The translations under genes and the position numbers were made by a program. Shown in pieces: positions 33,510 to 42,534 of a stretch of DNA of 64,000 bases; the first letter of the stretch is position 1, and each line of letters begins with the position of its first letter. This DNA is from CAWCBG01 sp963793845 (GTDB lineage Bacteria > Acidobacteriota > Terriglobia > Terriglobales > Acidobacteriaceae), in the NCBI GenBank assembly GCA_963793845.1, contig CAWCBG010000004.1:186001-250000 (forward strand), in the 5' to 3' direction. The notes beneath the pieces were generated by a model that had not been told where the DNA came from, ran no database searches, and worked only from the letters and a program-made list of their open reading frames with translations.

Positions 33510-34313
33510 TTACTCGGGACTTGCATACGACCAGCTCTCATCCCAGCGGCCCAACAGAAACGCGCCGTTGCCGTGTGCGTCGCGTTCGTAACCCAGGCAC
33601 GCCAGGCCTTTCGAAAACGCGGCCAGGAACTGCTCACGATTGCGGAGCTGCACCTCGGCGGCGCGGTTTCGCGTTGCCGGCTGGGCTTTCCAGTCGTAGA
33701 TTTCGCCCGGCACTTCGACGCGGACCTCGGTCTTAAATTCCGTGGCCTTACCGCTTGCCAGCGCGTTCTGCACCCGCTTCGACGTCATCCACCATTCCGC
33801 CACCAGCCGGTCAGTGGGAAGAGACCCTTGCAGCGGCGACGACGTAATGCCGTACTGATTAATGTTGTACCGCCGCGCGATTGCGCCCAGACGCTCCAGG
33901 TTGAAGTAGGCGTTCTTGATTTCCAGCGGATCGAAGGTCCACTCCATCAGCTCGAAACCGCGCGCTATCGCATCTTCGCGCTGAAGCAGCTTGATGCGGC
34001 GGCCCAGCCCGGTGTTGCGATAACCTTCTTTCACGCCCACCATGTGCGAGTGCAGGTAAGGATGCCCGTTGCGGCTGCCGGGAATCGCCATGGCAAAGCC
34101 AACCAGCGTGTCCTCGTCCCATGCGCCCAGAACCTGTCCGCCGATCTTTCCTGCCAGCGAGAACAGACGCAACGGCACCAGCTCCGCGTCGCTGAAGCCC
34201 CATACTTCCTGCTGCAACGCCACGCAGGCGCGGAACTCCTCCAACCGGGTGCAGCTTCGCAGCTCGACCGCAGCCGCGGTCACGGTTTTTCCTGCAGCTT
34301 CGATTCCTGCCAC
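33510..34313 (-). CDS. COG3375-like GNAT acyltransferase
   Basis: A 267-residue protein with a GNAT fold in its N-terminal half: ELRSCTRLEEFRACVALQQ, VLGAWDEDTLVGFAMA, and the acetyl-CoA-binding VGVKEGYRNTGLGRRIKLLQ. The C-terminal half (WTFDPLEIKNAYFNLERLG, YNINQYG, GSLPTDRLVAEWWMTSKRV) is typical of the COG3375 family, which commonly accompanies MenC/NAAAR-type enzymes. It probably acylates an amino acid or small amine that the neighbour acts on; the substrate is unknown. GTG 34313 starts within the end of mazG (34 bp overlap), and the gene ends 12 bp before menC, so the three form an operon. Confidence 0.82.
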   Translation of the reverse strand: MAGIEAAGKTVTAAAVELRSCTRLEEFRACVALQQEVWGFSDAELVPLRLFSLAGKIGGQVLGAWDEDTLVGFAMAIPGSRNGHPYLHSHMVGVKEGYRNTGLGRRIKLLQREDAIARGFELMEWTFDPLEIKNAYFNLERLGAIARRYNINQYGITSSPLQGSLPTDRLVAEWWMTSKRVQNALASGKATEFKTEVRVEVPGEIYDWKAQPATRNRAAEVQLRNREQFLAAFSKGLACLGYERDAHGNGAFLLGRWDESWSYASPE

Positions 34314-35191
34314 AGTGTCTCCATCTCATCGAGCGAAGCGTCTACCGGCTTGCGTCCCTGTTCGCGCAGCTTGCCTTCGAGGTATTCAAAGCGGCGGCGA
34401 AACTTGCGGTTGGTCTTGCGCAACGCGGACTCGGGATCGAGCGCCAGGTAGCGAGCGATGTTCACCAATACGAAGAAGAGATCGCCGACTTCGTCCTCCA
34501 GCCGGTCACGGAGCTCGTCAGGAATCTTAACGCCACGCGCGCCTGCCACGCCATTGGCCGATTCGGGGCGTGGACCGGGCGCGGGATACTCCTCCAGATT
34601 CTTGCGCAGCTCGTCAGTCTCTTCCTTTAGCTTGGCGAACAGCTCCTCGATGTTCGGCCAGTCGAAGCCGACATTCGCCACGCGCGAGCTGATCTTGTGC
34701 GCTTCCATCAACGCCGGCGTCGCCGTCGAAATACCCGCCAGCACCGAGTCAGGGTGAGCCTGTTTCTTGTCGGCCTTTTGCGCGCCGTCTGCGTCCGCGG
34801 CCTGACGCTTCTTCTTCTCCTCGGCCTTAAGGGCCTGCCAGTTGCGCACCACATCGCCCGGCGTATCGGCCTTTACGTCGCCGAATACATGCGGATGCCG
34901 GTCCACCAGTTTGTTCGACAGCCGGTCCAGAACATCGTCAATCGAGAAGTGCTTCTCCTCCGCCGCCATCTGCGAGTAGAAGAGAATCTGCAACAGCAGG
35001 TCGCCGAGCTCTCCGGGAAGCTCGTCGAAGTCGCGGGCGTCGATCGCCTCCAGCACCTCGTAGGTTTCTTCCAGCGTGTAGGGCTTGATGGTGTCGAAGG
35101 TCTGCTCGCGGTCCCACGGACATCCCCCCGGAGCCCGCAGCCGCGCCATGATCGACACGGCGCGCTCGAATCGTTCACCTGTCGTTGTCAT
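34280..35191 (-). CDS. mazG: Nucleoside triphosphate pyrophosphohydrolase MazG
   Basis: About 303 residues. ATG 35191 (MTTTGERFERAVSIMARLRA) is preferred over an upstream start at 35227. Two MazG domains: the first with GGCPWDREQTFDTIKPYTLEE, EEIY-like EETYEVLEAI and GELGDLLLQILFYS; the second with VGFDWPNIEELFAKLKEE and EDEVGDLFFVLVNIARYL. EExxE and ExxD motifs coordinate Mg2+. It hydrolyses non-canonical NTPs to NMP and pyrophosphate, a house-cleaning role, and in other bacteria affects ppGpp. A charged insert (KKKRQAADADGAQKADKKQ) between the domains is longer than usual. First gene of a three-gene operon with the GNAT and menC genes. Confidence 0.92.
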   Translation of the reverse strand: MTTTGERFERAVSIMARLRAPGGCPWDREQTFDTIKPYTLEETYEVLEAIDARDFDELPGELGDLLLQILFYSQMAAEEKHFSIDDVLDRLSNKLVDRHPHVFGDVKADTPGDVVRNWQALKAEEKKKRQAADADGAQKADKKQAHPDSVLAGISTATPALMEAHKISSRVANVGFDWPNIEELFAKLKEETDELRKNLEEYPAPGPRPESANGVAGARGVKIPDELRDRLEDEVGDLFFVLVNIARYLALDPESALRKTNRKFRRRFEYLEGKLREQGRKPVDASLDEMETLWQESKLQEKP

Positions 35192-35258
35192 TGCAATCAA
35201 TCTAAATGACCGGAACCAGCGCTGCAAAGGAATCGGTAGTGCGGAGCTTCAGTCCGCG

Positions 35259-35919
35259 TCAAAGGGCGGCGAAGGCTCGCGCCAACCGTGCCGGATCGTC
35301 AGAAATCAGCCCATCCACGCCCCATGCCGCCAGCCGCAGCAGAGTCGCGCGCGCGATTGACCGTCCATGTCATGAGTTGCACGTTGCGTTCGTGCACCTC
35401 ATCGATCAAGGCTGGTGAGACCAATCGATACTGTGGCAGAAAGATTTGGATCGGCAGTACGCGCCAATGGGCCATCCTCTCGGCATCGTCGCAGATGCAG
35501 CCCAGCGGAAGCGTGTCATCGAGTTCATGCAGGCGCAACAACACATCAGGCAGAAACGACGACACTACGTAGCCGCGCGACGGTGGATGCGCTTTGAGTT
35601 GCGCCACAACGTCCTGCTCATTCCCCGGCGCCTTGATCTCGATGTCGAGGAAAGCGCGCTCACTGAATTCTCGCAGCACGTCGTCGAGCGATGCCAGACT
35701 CAGCTCCGAACAGTGCTGCCGAAGGTCGGCATACTGCGTGGCTGCAATTTCCTTCCGGCCAATCTTCGGATCGTGCCACAGCACACTGTGGCCGTCGGCG
35801 GTGTAGCGGACGTCGAATTCAAATCCGTCACAGCCGTTGCGTAAGGCGTACTCAAAGGCTGCCAACGCATTTTCTTTGGGAGGGCCGAAGCGCCGCCGCA
35901 CGCCACGATGGCCAAGCAA
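35259..35919 (-). CDS. Glycerophosphodiester phosphodiesterase, C-terminal frameshift
   Basis: A short GDPD (about 219 residues) with LGHRGVRRRFGPPKENALAAF, the HRG and ENT-like metal motifs, and DGFEFDVRYTADGHSVLWHD, the catalytic His after the EFDV strand. The open frame ends at 35299 in GMGRGWADF; the neighbouring frame restores the conserved end (LLRLAAWGVDGLISDDPARL...AFAAL-stop at 35259), with the change in a GCGCGCGCGAC run near 35352. Start is TTG 35919 or a nearby CTG/TTG; no good ATG exists. By family it cleaves glycerophosphodiesters to glycerol 3-phosphate and an alcohol. It is short because it lacks an N-terminal extension; a deletion cannot be excluded. It runs on the same strand as mazG. 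Confidence 0.8.
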
Positions 35920-35939
35920 CAGCGGACGACGGAGGAGGA

Positions 35940-35972
<33 letters not shown>

Positions 35973-36015
35973 TCACGTTAATCATTTTTGTTCTTGAAAA
36001 TCTTGCACGTCATTC

Positions 36016-36222
36016 AACTGCACAAGATGCCAGCACGACGGTTGGACGACAGAACAACTCATCCGATTGTTCTTCTCCGTGCGCTCTGTGACTCCGTGGT
36101 GAAACGCCTTCAGTCGGGGACGTCCCCAACTGCACAAGACGCCACCATGACGGGAGATCGACAGAACAACTCATCCGATTGTTCTTCTCCGTGCGCTCCG
36201 TGACTCCGTGGTGAAACGCCTT
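36016..36222 (+). repeat. Direct duplication of a 95-bp unit containing CTCCGTGG repeats
   Basis: Copy one spans 36016-36110 and copy two 36128-36222, both running from AACTGCACAAGA to GTGGTGAAACGCCTT. They differ at about ten positions. The second copy's end reaches the stop codon of the 102-aa protein at 36222. Confidence 0.75.
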
Positions 36223-36530
36223 TAGTCGAGGTCGAAATCCCGGATCGGCTTGCCTGTATCGGGGGTCTCTTTCGCGCGCTTCAGCGCTTCCTGAAACTTC
36301 TTATCCAGCAGGTCTGCGGAATTCTTCTGCGCCTCGACCGACTGCCGGAAGATCGATTCCTTGCGGCTGTCATGATCCTTCATGGCGCGAGCCGCAGCTT
36401 CCAGATCTTCAAAGGTCTTCGGAATCGCCTTGGCCGTGTGCCCGATAACCGCCCTCGCTTCGCTATCGATCTTCAACAACCCGCCGCAACACGGACAGGT
36501 CACTTCGAATTGGACCGGGGACTTTGCCAT
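36222..36530 (-). CDS. Small zinc-ribbon protein of unknown function (102 aa)
   Basis: MAKSPVQFEVTCPCCGGLLK shows a CPCCGG zinc-knuckle-like pair near the N-terminus, followed by KIDSEARAVIGHT and a helical, charged stretch (DLEAAARAMKDHDSRKESIF...KKFQEALKRAKE). It ends DFDLD. I do not recognise a named family. Such proteins are common in acidobacterial genomes, where the knuckle suggests a nucleic-acid or protein contact. ATG 36530 begins the only sensible frame; a TTTGCC tract precedes it and no strong ribosome binding site is visible. The end overlaps the duplicated 95-bp repeat, so the last codons may be repeat-derived. Confidence 0.65.
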   Translation of the reverse strand: MAKSPVQFEVTCPCCGGLLKIDSEARAVIGHTAKAIPKTFEDLEAAARAMKDHDSRKESIFRQSVEAQKNSADLLDKKFQEALKRAKETPDTGKPIRDFDLD

Positions 36531-37092
36531 GCACAGATGTTACCCCACCGGGGATGAACTTTCCATTGAGCGCGAGAGCCGGTAGTGTCTCAGTCTGAAA
36601 GAAGTGCGATTTCTTCGTCGGAGGGCGCACCGTAGGCACGCGATCCGAACCAAGCGTCGGGTTGGGCGGATTTTCTTTCACCACGGGGAACACAGTGGTC
36701 ACGGAGAAAAATTCAAAGCGCTTAGGTCTTGCTTCCCTTGACTCCGGGCGCTCCGTGCCTCCGTGGTGAACCAGCCGCTATTCACTAGAGCCGCCGAACC
36801 CGTGTCGCGTAGAGCCTACCAGCCAGGATTGTCATTACGACCGTCCGGTTTTGGCGCGAGGAATCTGCTTTTCGCTGGAGCGGGCCGAAAGCAGATCCCT
36901 CGCTACCGCTCGTGATGACAAGTCTCAGGGTCGGCTTATGTGCAAGTCTTGCTCGCAGGCACAGAACAAGAAATCAAAGTGACCGATACGACAGTTCTGA
37001 ATCTAAACTTGTAGCTGGATCGTTTACCTGGCGGCCAGGCTGGTTCCTGCTGGCCTCTCATACCTTTATCCACCACCTAAGAGGAACTTAGA
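36531..37092. other. Repeat-rich intergenic region upstream of the alcohol dehydrogenase
   Basis: No gene. It holds CTCCGTGG-family repeats at 36678-36712 (inverse) and 36740-36770, a GTCATTACGACC-type hairpin (36829-36925), and the ribosome binding site GAGGAAC before ATG 37093. The promoter of the dehydrogenase must lie within 36930-37080, but no clear -35/-10 was found. Confidence 0.6.
36829..36925. repeat. Hairpin repeat of the GTCATTCCGACC family
   Basis: TGTCATTACGACC at the left and GTGATGACA at the right are inverted; inside, GCGAGGAATCTGCTTTTCG pairs with CGAAAGCAGATCCCTCGC. Same design as 38217-38330 and the half-copy at 47578-47648. Confidence 0.6.
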
Positions 37093-38205
37093 ATGAGCTC
37101 TACATCCAACGTAATCGCTCCCGAAGAAACCAAGCCATCAAAAACCACGCCCAACACTTTTACTACCGCCGGCTACGCCGCCCGTTCGGCGACGGCCGCG
37201 CTGGCGCCATTCTCCTTCGCCCGCCGCGAGCCCGGTCCTAAGGACGTGCAAATCGAAATCCTCTACTGCGGCGTCTGCCACTCCGACCTGCACACCGCGC
37301 GCAATGAGTGGACCAACACCACCTATCCCGTCGTGCCGGGCCACGAGATCGTAGGCAAAGTCACCGCAGTGGGAAATAAGGTCAGCAAGTTCAAGGTAGG
37401 TGATCTCGCCGGCGTCGGCTGCATGGTCGATTCCGACCGCACCTGTCCCGCCTGCAAAGAAGGCCTGGAGCAGTACTGCGAGGGCCCCGCCACATTCACC
37501 TACAACAGCGAAGACAAGATTCTCGGCGGCATGACTTATGGCGGCTATTCCACAGCCATCGTCGTCAATGAAGATTTCGCGCTGCACCTCCCCAAGAACC
37601 TCGATCTCGCCGCGGTCGCGCCGCTGCTCTGCGCGGGCATCACCACCTATTCCCCTCTGCGGCATTGGAAAGTCGGGAAGGGCCAGAAGGTCGGCATCGT
37701 CGGACTGGGCGGCCTGGGTCACATGGGACTGAAACTGGCGCGGGCGTTCGGCGCGCACGTTGTCCTGTTCAGCACCTCGGCGCACAAGAAAGAAGATGCC
37801 AAGCGTTTGGGCGCCCACGAGGTCGTGGTGTCAAGAAATTCGATCGAGATGGAGGCCCACACCGGCAGCTTCGACTTCATTCTGGATACGGTTTCCGCCG
37901 ACCACGACATCAATGCCTACCTGAATCTGCTCAAGCGTGACGGCACGCTGGTGCTCGTCGGAGCTCCGGAAAAGCCGTTGCAGGTCGCAGCTTTCAGCCT
38001 GATTCCCAATCGCAAGCAGCTTGCCGGATCGATGATCGGCGGCATCGCCGAAACCCAGGAGATGCTCGACTTCTGCGGCAAGCACGGCATCACCTCCGAC
38101 ATCGAGATCATCCCGATCCAGAAGATCAACGAAGCCTACGAACGCATGCTGAAGAGTGATGTGAAGTACCGCTTCGTGATCGATATGGCGTCGCTGAAGA
38201 AGTAA
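37093..38205 (+). CDS. Zinc-dependent NAD(P) alcohol dehydrogenase (YahK/cinnamyl-alcohol type)
   Basis: A 370-residue medium-chain dehydrogenase. Catalytic zinc ligands are in CGVCHSDLHTARNEW and PGHEIVGKVTAVG; structural zinc cysteines are in CMVDSDRTCPACKEGLEQYC; the Rossmann site is GIVGLGGLGHMGLKLARAFGA, and the C-terminal half follows the YahK/Adh group (SAHKKEDAKRLGAHEVV, FDFILDTV, LVLVGAPEKPL). ATG 37093 follows AGAGGAACTTAGA. By family it reduces aldehydes to alcohols using NADPH or NADH, cytosolic. The N-terminus carries about 25 extra residues (SSTSNVIAPEETKPSKTTPN) beyond most relatives, low complexity and possibly unstructured. It stands alone between two repeat-rich gaps. Confidence 0.93.
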   Translation: MSSTSNVIAPEETKPSKTTPNTFTTAGYAARSATAALAPFSFARREPGPKDVQIEILYCGVCHSDLHTARNEWTNTTYPVVPGHEIVGKVTAVGNKVSKFKVGDLAGVGCMVDSDRTCPACKEGLEQYCEGPATFTYNSEDKILGGMTYGGYSTAIVVNEDFALHLPKNLDLAAVAPLLCAGITTYSPLRHWKVGKGQKVGIVGLGGLGHMGLKLARAFGAHVVLFSTSAHKKEDAKRLGAHEVVVSRNSIEMEAHTGSFDFILDTVSADHDINAYLNLLKRDGTLVLVGAPEKPLQVAAFSLIPNRKQLAGSMIGGIAETQEMLDFCGKHGITSDIEIIPIQKINEAYERMLKSDVKYRFVIDMASLKK

Positions 38206-38216
38206 CTCTACTTGCT

Positions 38217-38330
38217 CGTCATTCCGACCAAGGCCCTCAAGCCGCGTGGAGGAACCTGCTTTCGCCGACATTGCGCAGATATTAAGGACAGCAGGTTCCT
38301 CCACTCCGCTACGCTCCGGTCGGAATGACG
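38217..38330. repeat. Long hairpin repeat with GTCATTCCGACC ends
   Basis: CGTCATTCCGACC (38217-38229) is perfectly inverted as GGTCGGAATGACG (38318-38330). Inside, TGGAGGAACCTGCT pairs with AGCAGGTTCCTCCA. The element follows the dehydrogenase stop by 12 bp and could act as a transcription barrier. Confidence 0.75.
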
Positions 38331-38439
38331 ATGGGATGGCGACGGATCGGGGCTCCCCGTTCTAGCCTGCCTCTGGCTAGGTCGGGGCTTTTTCTTCCAC
38401 GGAGAAGAGTTCAATTCGCTTCCTTTTCCCTTGGTTCGC

Positions 38440-38470
38440 TTTCTCCGTGTGCTCCGCGCCTCCGTGGTGA
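38440..38470 (+). repeat. CTCCGTGG-type repeat
   Basis: TCTCCGTGTGCTCCGCGCCT followed by CCGTGGTGAAC, same family as the arrays at 36079, 36190, 36740 and 47696. Confidence 0.6.
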
Positions 38471-38606
38471 ACAAGATGCGGGAATTGCACTCCCGCAACC
38501 CAACTCACGCTATTCTGAAATGTGACGGCAAGGCCTGACACCCGCGCCAAGACCCAGCTTCGGAGGAGGTCCCTCACTATCCTTTCTTCGATGGCTTGCT
38601 ATCGGC

Positions 38607-39230
38607 GTGGTGCTTCTCTGGTCGTTCGCCGCGCTGGTCCTCGTGGCCGCCCGATGGATCGACCCACCGACTACCGCGGTGCACATCCAGCGCCGATTGC
38701 AGGCCTGGATTCATGACACGCCGTATCACGAACGCTACCAATTTATCCCACTCAGTCAGATCTCGCCCGATCTTCAGCACGCTGTCATCGCCGCAGAAGA
38801 CGCGCGCTTCTACCAGCACCATGGATTCGATTGGCACGAGATCCAAGTCGCTACCCAAGACGATATGGAAGGCGAGCGTACTCGCGGAGCTTCCACCCTT
38901 ACGCAGCAACTCGTAAAAAACCTGTTCTTCGGAACGGGCCGCTCCATCCTCCGCAAGGGCGCGGAGGCCACGCTGGTGCCGGTGGCCGAATTCGTTCTCG
39001 GCAAACAGCGTATTTTGGAGATCTATCTCAACGTAGTCGAATGGGGCCACGGTATTTATGGTGCAGAGTCGGCGTGTCGTTCCTATTACCAAACATCGGC
39101 CCGGACGATCGGCCGGCAGGAGTCGGCACGGCTCGCCGCAATTCTGCCCGCTCCCTTGAAGCGACGACCCGACCGCATGAATAACTACAGCGCGATTATC
39201 CTCAAGCGAATGGGCCAAATGGGTTGGTAA
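38607..39230 (+). CDS. mtgA: Monofunctional biosynthetic peptidoglycan transglycosylase MtgA
   Basis: About 207 residues of the GT51 family. A membrane helix (VVLLWSFAALVLVAARW) precedes the catalytic region with AVIAAEDARFYQHHGFDW, the glutamate in the EDARFYQH motif, RGASTLTQQLVKNLFF, KQRILEIYLNVVEWG and GAESACRSYY. It polymerises lipid II into glycan strands at the outer face of the inner membrane. GTG 38607 is the only in-frame start; in-frame codons upstream (PSLSFLRWLAIG) read naturally without a start, and the frame from 38522 would supply one through a single base change near 38565, so the true N-terminus may be about 25 residues longer and a frameshift is suspected. Confidence 0.88.
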   Translation: MVLLWSFAALVLVAARWIDPPTTAVHIQRRLQAWIHDTPYHERYQFIPLSQISPDLQHAVIAAEDARFYQHHGFDWHEIQVATQDDMEGERTRGASTLTQQLVKNLFFGTGRSILRKGAEATLVPVAEFVLGKQRILEIYLNVVEWGHGIYGAESACRSYYQTSARTIGRQESARLAAILPAPLKRRPDRMNNYSAIILKRMGQMGW

Positions 39231-39261
39231 TCGTCGCTCATGTTTTACCGATGCGGCGTCA

Positions 39262-39431
39262 GGTGCCCCGGGTCTCGCGTCTTTCGAGACCCGGGCGAAG
39301 CCTCAATGGGGGAAAACGTCGGCTGGAGAAAACTTCAGCTTCAGCACACTCCACTCGTTCATCCGGACCAGTCCCCTCTCTCCTGGGGGCACGAAGTCCC
39401 AGGTCTCGAACGGCGCGAGACCTGGGGCACC
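39262..39431. repeat. GGTGCCCC-ended inverted-repeat element, copy 1 (170 bp)
   Basis: GGTGCCCCGGGTCTCGCG (39262-39279) is inverted with one mismatch at 39414-39431. Each end also folds on itself (CCCGGGTCTCG...CGAGACCCGGG). No coding potential. Non-autonomous MITE-like structure. Confidence 0.75.
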
Positions 39432-39504
39432 AGGCAGATCGATATATAATCTCTCGCCCAGGAGACCCCGAAGTGGAACTCTAGACAAACAAGGAGAAAG
39501 CGCA

Positions 39505-40524
39505 ATGTCAAATCATTTCACGGGACTCAGTCTCGGCCCCCCAATGGGCGATCAACGACTCGACCTCTGCGACCTCTACGCATTCCAGTCACCCGCTGAC
39601 CCAAACCGAACCGTGATCATCCTCAACGCGAATCCCACTGCGGATGCTCTTAACCCCGACGCAATCTATCGACTCAACATCGATAGCGACGGCGATTACC
39701 TGAACGATCTCGCGTTCAGCTATGTATTCTCGAAGCCGCAGAACGGCAGGCAGACCGTCAACGTTTTCGTGGCGAAGGGTCAGGAGTCGCGCTCGGTCGA
39801 AGCGGTCGGGACGAAGATCATCGCCGATGCCGAGGTGTCCTTCGGCGCCAAGCCGAATATCATCCAGTCGGGCGCTTACACTTTTTTTGCCGGTAGCCGC
39901 AGCGACGCGTTCTTCTTCGACTTCGACGGCATCAAGAACCTGTTCGATACCCGGGGCAAACGAAACTTTACCGAGCCTCATCTGGCCGGCAAGTCGCCAT
40001 GGACCGGCGTGGATTCGAATACAGAGGCGAACGTGTTTTCGACTGTGATCGAGCTGCCGACGAGTGAACTCGATCCCAAACCCGTGATCCACATCTGGGG
40101 ACGGTGCAGTGTAAGACGCGATGGCCAGTTGGTTCACGTGGATCGCGCGGGCCATCCCAGCGTCAGCAGCTTCTTCAACACCGATGACACCAAGTTGGAA
40201 TACAACGCGAGCGAGCCCGTCAACGACCGCAAGCGATGGCTCGACCAGTTCGTGCATCTGCTGGGGCATACCGGCAATTACACGCGCGAGGAAGCGATTG
40301 CCGCGATCGATAAGGAGGGAACACTTCCCGACGTGCTGACGTTCGATCCGTCGAAACCTGCACAGTATCCCAATGGCCGGACCTTCGCGGAAGACGTGAT
40401 CAATTACCGCCTCGCCTTCCTGACGAAGAATGAGTGTCCGCCCACAGGCCTCAAACCTCACACCGACACCTTGAAGGAGTTCCCCTACATCGGCACGCCC
40501 CACGCGAAACGTGCCGCAGCCTAA
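39505..40524 (+). CDS. DUF4331-family protein
   Basis: A 339-residue protein. The opening MSNHFTGLSLGPPMGDQRLD followed by LCDLYAFQSPADPNRTVIILNANPTA is the DUF4331 (PF14224) signature; SYVFSKP, FFAGSRSDAFFFDFDGIKNLF and HLLGHTGNYTREEA are further conserved blocks. No signal peptide is visible, although many members are exported. Function of the family is unknown. ATG 39505 follows AAGGAGAAAGCGCA. It lies between two copies of the GGTGCCCC-ended element (39262-39431 and 40576-40697), both in the same orientation, so the gene may have been carried or fixed by recombination between them. Confidence 0.85.
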   Translation: MSNHFTGLSLGPPMGDQRLDLCDLYAFQSPADPNRTVIILNANPTADALNPDAIYRLNIDSDGDYLNDLAFSYVFSKPQNGRQTVNVFVAKGQESRSVEAVGTKIIADAEVSFGAKPNIIQSGAYTFFAGSRSDAFFFDFDGIKNLFDTRGKRNFTEPHLAGKSPWTGVDSNTEANVFSTVIELPTSELDPKPVIHIWGRCSVRRDGQLVHVDRAGHPSVSSFFNTDDTKLEYNASEPVNDRKRWLDQFVHLLGHTGNYTREEAIAAIDKEGTLPDVLTFDPSKPAQYPNGRTFAEDVINYRLAFLTKNECPPTGLKPHTDTLKEFPYIGTPHAKRAAA

Positions 40525-40575
40525 AAGCGGTACTGGTGTGGATGACCTGCAGAACCGAGAAAATGTGGTCAGCTG

Positions 40576-40697
40576 GGTGCCCCGGGTCTCGCGTCTTTCG
40601 AGACCCGGGCGAGCCTGAGTACGGGAAGCCGGTGGGTTGGAGAAACTTTAGCTTCAGCACATCTCACTCGTTTATCCGGACCAGTCCTCACTTTTAG
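40576..40697. repeat. GGTGCCCC-ended element, copy 2, right end lost
   Basis: Starts GGTGCCCCGGGTCTCGCGTC, shares the internal AACTTTAGCTTCAGCACA and TTATCCGGACCAGTCC tracts with copy 1, but stops at GGGGGTACTCGG without the right-hand CGCGAGACC end. Confidence 0.65.
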
Positions 40698-41244
40698 GGG
40701 GTACTCGGCTTCAACACAGTGAGTGCTGATGATGCCAAGCAACGTCTGAGGTTGAAGACTGTTTTGCGCCTTCCATGACTGGGTAGCGCTCCCTTCGCTC
40801 GCAGCCTCATGGTTTCGACTGATGGAAGAATCACACAGAAACTGCCCTCGACAGCCGTCTGAAACGTTAACCTTCCCCCCAAGCGATTCCTGGAAATACT
40901 GGCGGGAACGCCTGACCCAAAATAGACCGCTGGACTTTCCCCTTGAGCGCTCTCAGAAACCCCGAGGTGTACGATGCCACATGAGACGAACCGGCGATTC
41001 CCTGCGACCGCTAAGTGCGCTTCTCCTCGCCTTACTATTCTTCCCAGGTTGCAACGCAATCAATCCCCTCTGTGGAAGCGCTCGGCCAGTCCCAGTCATA
41101 GGGTCTCTTTCTGCCACCATGATTCCCTTCGCTGAAGTGCAGCAAGGCTTCGTTCTTACCGTGAATGGTAGCCAGTTTGTTTCGTCTTCAGTCGTGGTCA
41201 TCAACGGGACGACGCTGAGCACCACGGTGGTGAGCAGTCAGCAG

Positions 41245-42421
41245 TCAGTAGTGTCCGGTAAAAGTCCAATAACGCAACTGGTTAGGATTTTCGATTCCTT
41301 CGAGAAGCGAGTTGTTGAGCGAGAAAGCTTGATTTATGGGCATTTTCTCGAATAACGACACGCTCAAGATTTGCAGCATGGTGTACAGGCTGACGGACAG
41401 ATTGAGGCGCTTGCGAACGATGGCGACCAGCAGGTAACTGCACACCGCAATCCAGATTTGCGTTTTGACGGCATTTTCCGAGGTGCCGTAGAAAGCTTTG
41501 ATTCGCAGATGCTGTTTGATCCACTTGAAGAACAACTCGATTTGCCAGCGTCGCCGGTACACTAGGTGATGGTCAGAGCTGGCAAAGTGAAATGGTTGGT
41601 CAGGAAGACCAGCCGCTTGCCCTGCTGGGCATCCCAGTAACGGATGCGGCGCAGCCGGGCGGGATAACCCTTGCGGGTGTAGAACCACACAGAGAGATGG
41701 TTTGATCGCACTGCACCCCGCTGCTTTTGTCCACCGGGTGCGAAAGCAGCGACGGAAGCGGAAGTTCTTGCGGGCCCGGGTAACAAAGAACGCCCCCTGC
41801 AAACTCCAGCGATAGAGCCGTTCGAAATCCAGATACCCGCGATCCATAACGTAAAACGCGCCCGCTTCGGGAGTGAGCAGATCGAGAATATTCACATCGT
41901 GAATCTGGGCCGCAGTCACGCGCACAAAGGTAGGAATGGAACCGCGCAGGTGGAGCAGGGTATGCAGTTCAGGGCGTTCTGGGTGCTTTTGTAGCGCGCC
42001 CAGGGAAACAGGGTCATGCACACGTCGATGATAGTGGAATCCAGCGCGTACACGGTGTTGGCCAAATCCAGTCCCAGTTCCTCGTGAACATAGAGCGCCC
42101 GCGCTTGCCCGATGAGGATGTGCGCGAAATCGGCATAGATTCGCCAGTCGCGCGCTTCGTTGGCATCGGCCAGGGTGCTGCGCGAGACCGTGCCGCGAAT
42201 CCCCAGGTGGTACAGTCGGCGTTCTTGCGAGCGCAGGCAAGCCACGATGTCGCGCAGGCCTCGCGGAAGGTCAACTGGGCAAAGACCATGCAGAGAAAGT
42301 GGTCCCAACAGGAAAAACTTCGCACCCGGTAGTTGCCAGCATAGCGCTCGACGCATTGGCGAAACTCGTGGCGGGGCAAATGCTCCGTCAACTGCGCAAA
42401 CAGAGACTGTCCGCTGTTCAT
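41245..42421 (-). pseudogene. IS4-family transposase with several frameshifts
   Basis: MNSGQSLFAQLTEHLPRHEF from ATG 42421 is the N-terminal DUF4372-like region of an IS4-group transposase. Catalytic region pieces: YALDSTIID (first D), VMDRGYLDF (second D), and VYRRRWQIELFFKWIKQHL, which contains the exact YREK pattern (Y-2-R-3-E-6-K). The frame changes near 42255, 41960, 41745 and 41570; each adjoining frame continues the homology, so there are four lesions. It ends in NQLRYWTFTGHY-stop at 41245. Inactive as written. All the pieces share one orientation, opposite to the gene it interrupts. Confidence 0.85.
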
Positions 42422-42534
42422 GGTGCCGCCATTGTGACGGCACAGGCCAACCGAGTGCAGCCTTGCAGTTCAAATCGATCACGAGACTCAACCGGCAAAT
42501 GCGATAACCATCGATACACAAAAGTATAAAAAGG
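41246..42534 (-). mobile_element. IS4-family insertion element, decayed
   Basis: About 1,289 bp flanked by the 9-bp direct repeat GTCAGCAGT (41237-41245 and 42535-42543), within the 9-12 bp range usual for IS4. The ends show only weak inverted similarity by eye (a short TGTCC/TGACC match), so the terminal repeats are unresolved. It interrupts the lipoprotein gene at 40981. Confidence 0.8.

Larger units (their letters stand above)
38206..38606. other. Repeat-rich intergenic region
   Basis: No gene apart from a possible N-terminal extension of the next gene (from 38522, one frame off). Contents: hairpin 38217-38330 and a CTCCGTGG-type repeat at 38440-38470. Confidence 0.55.
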
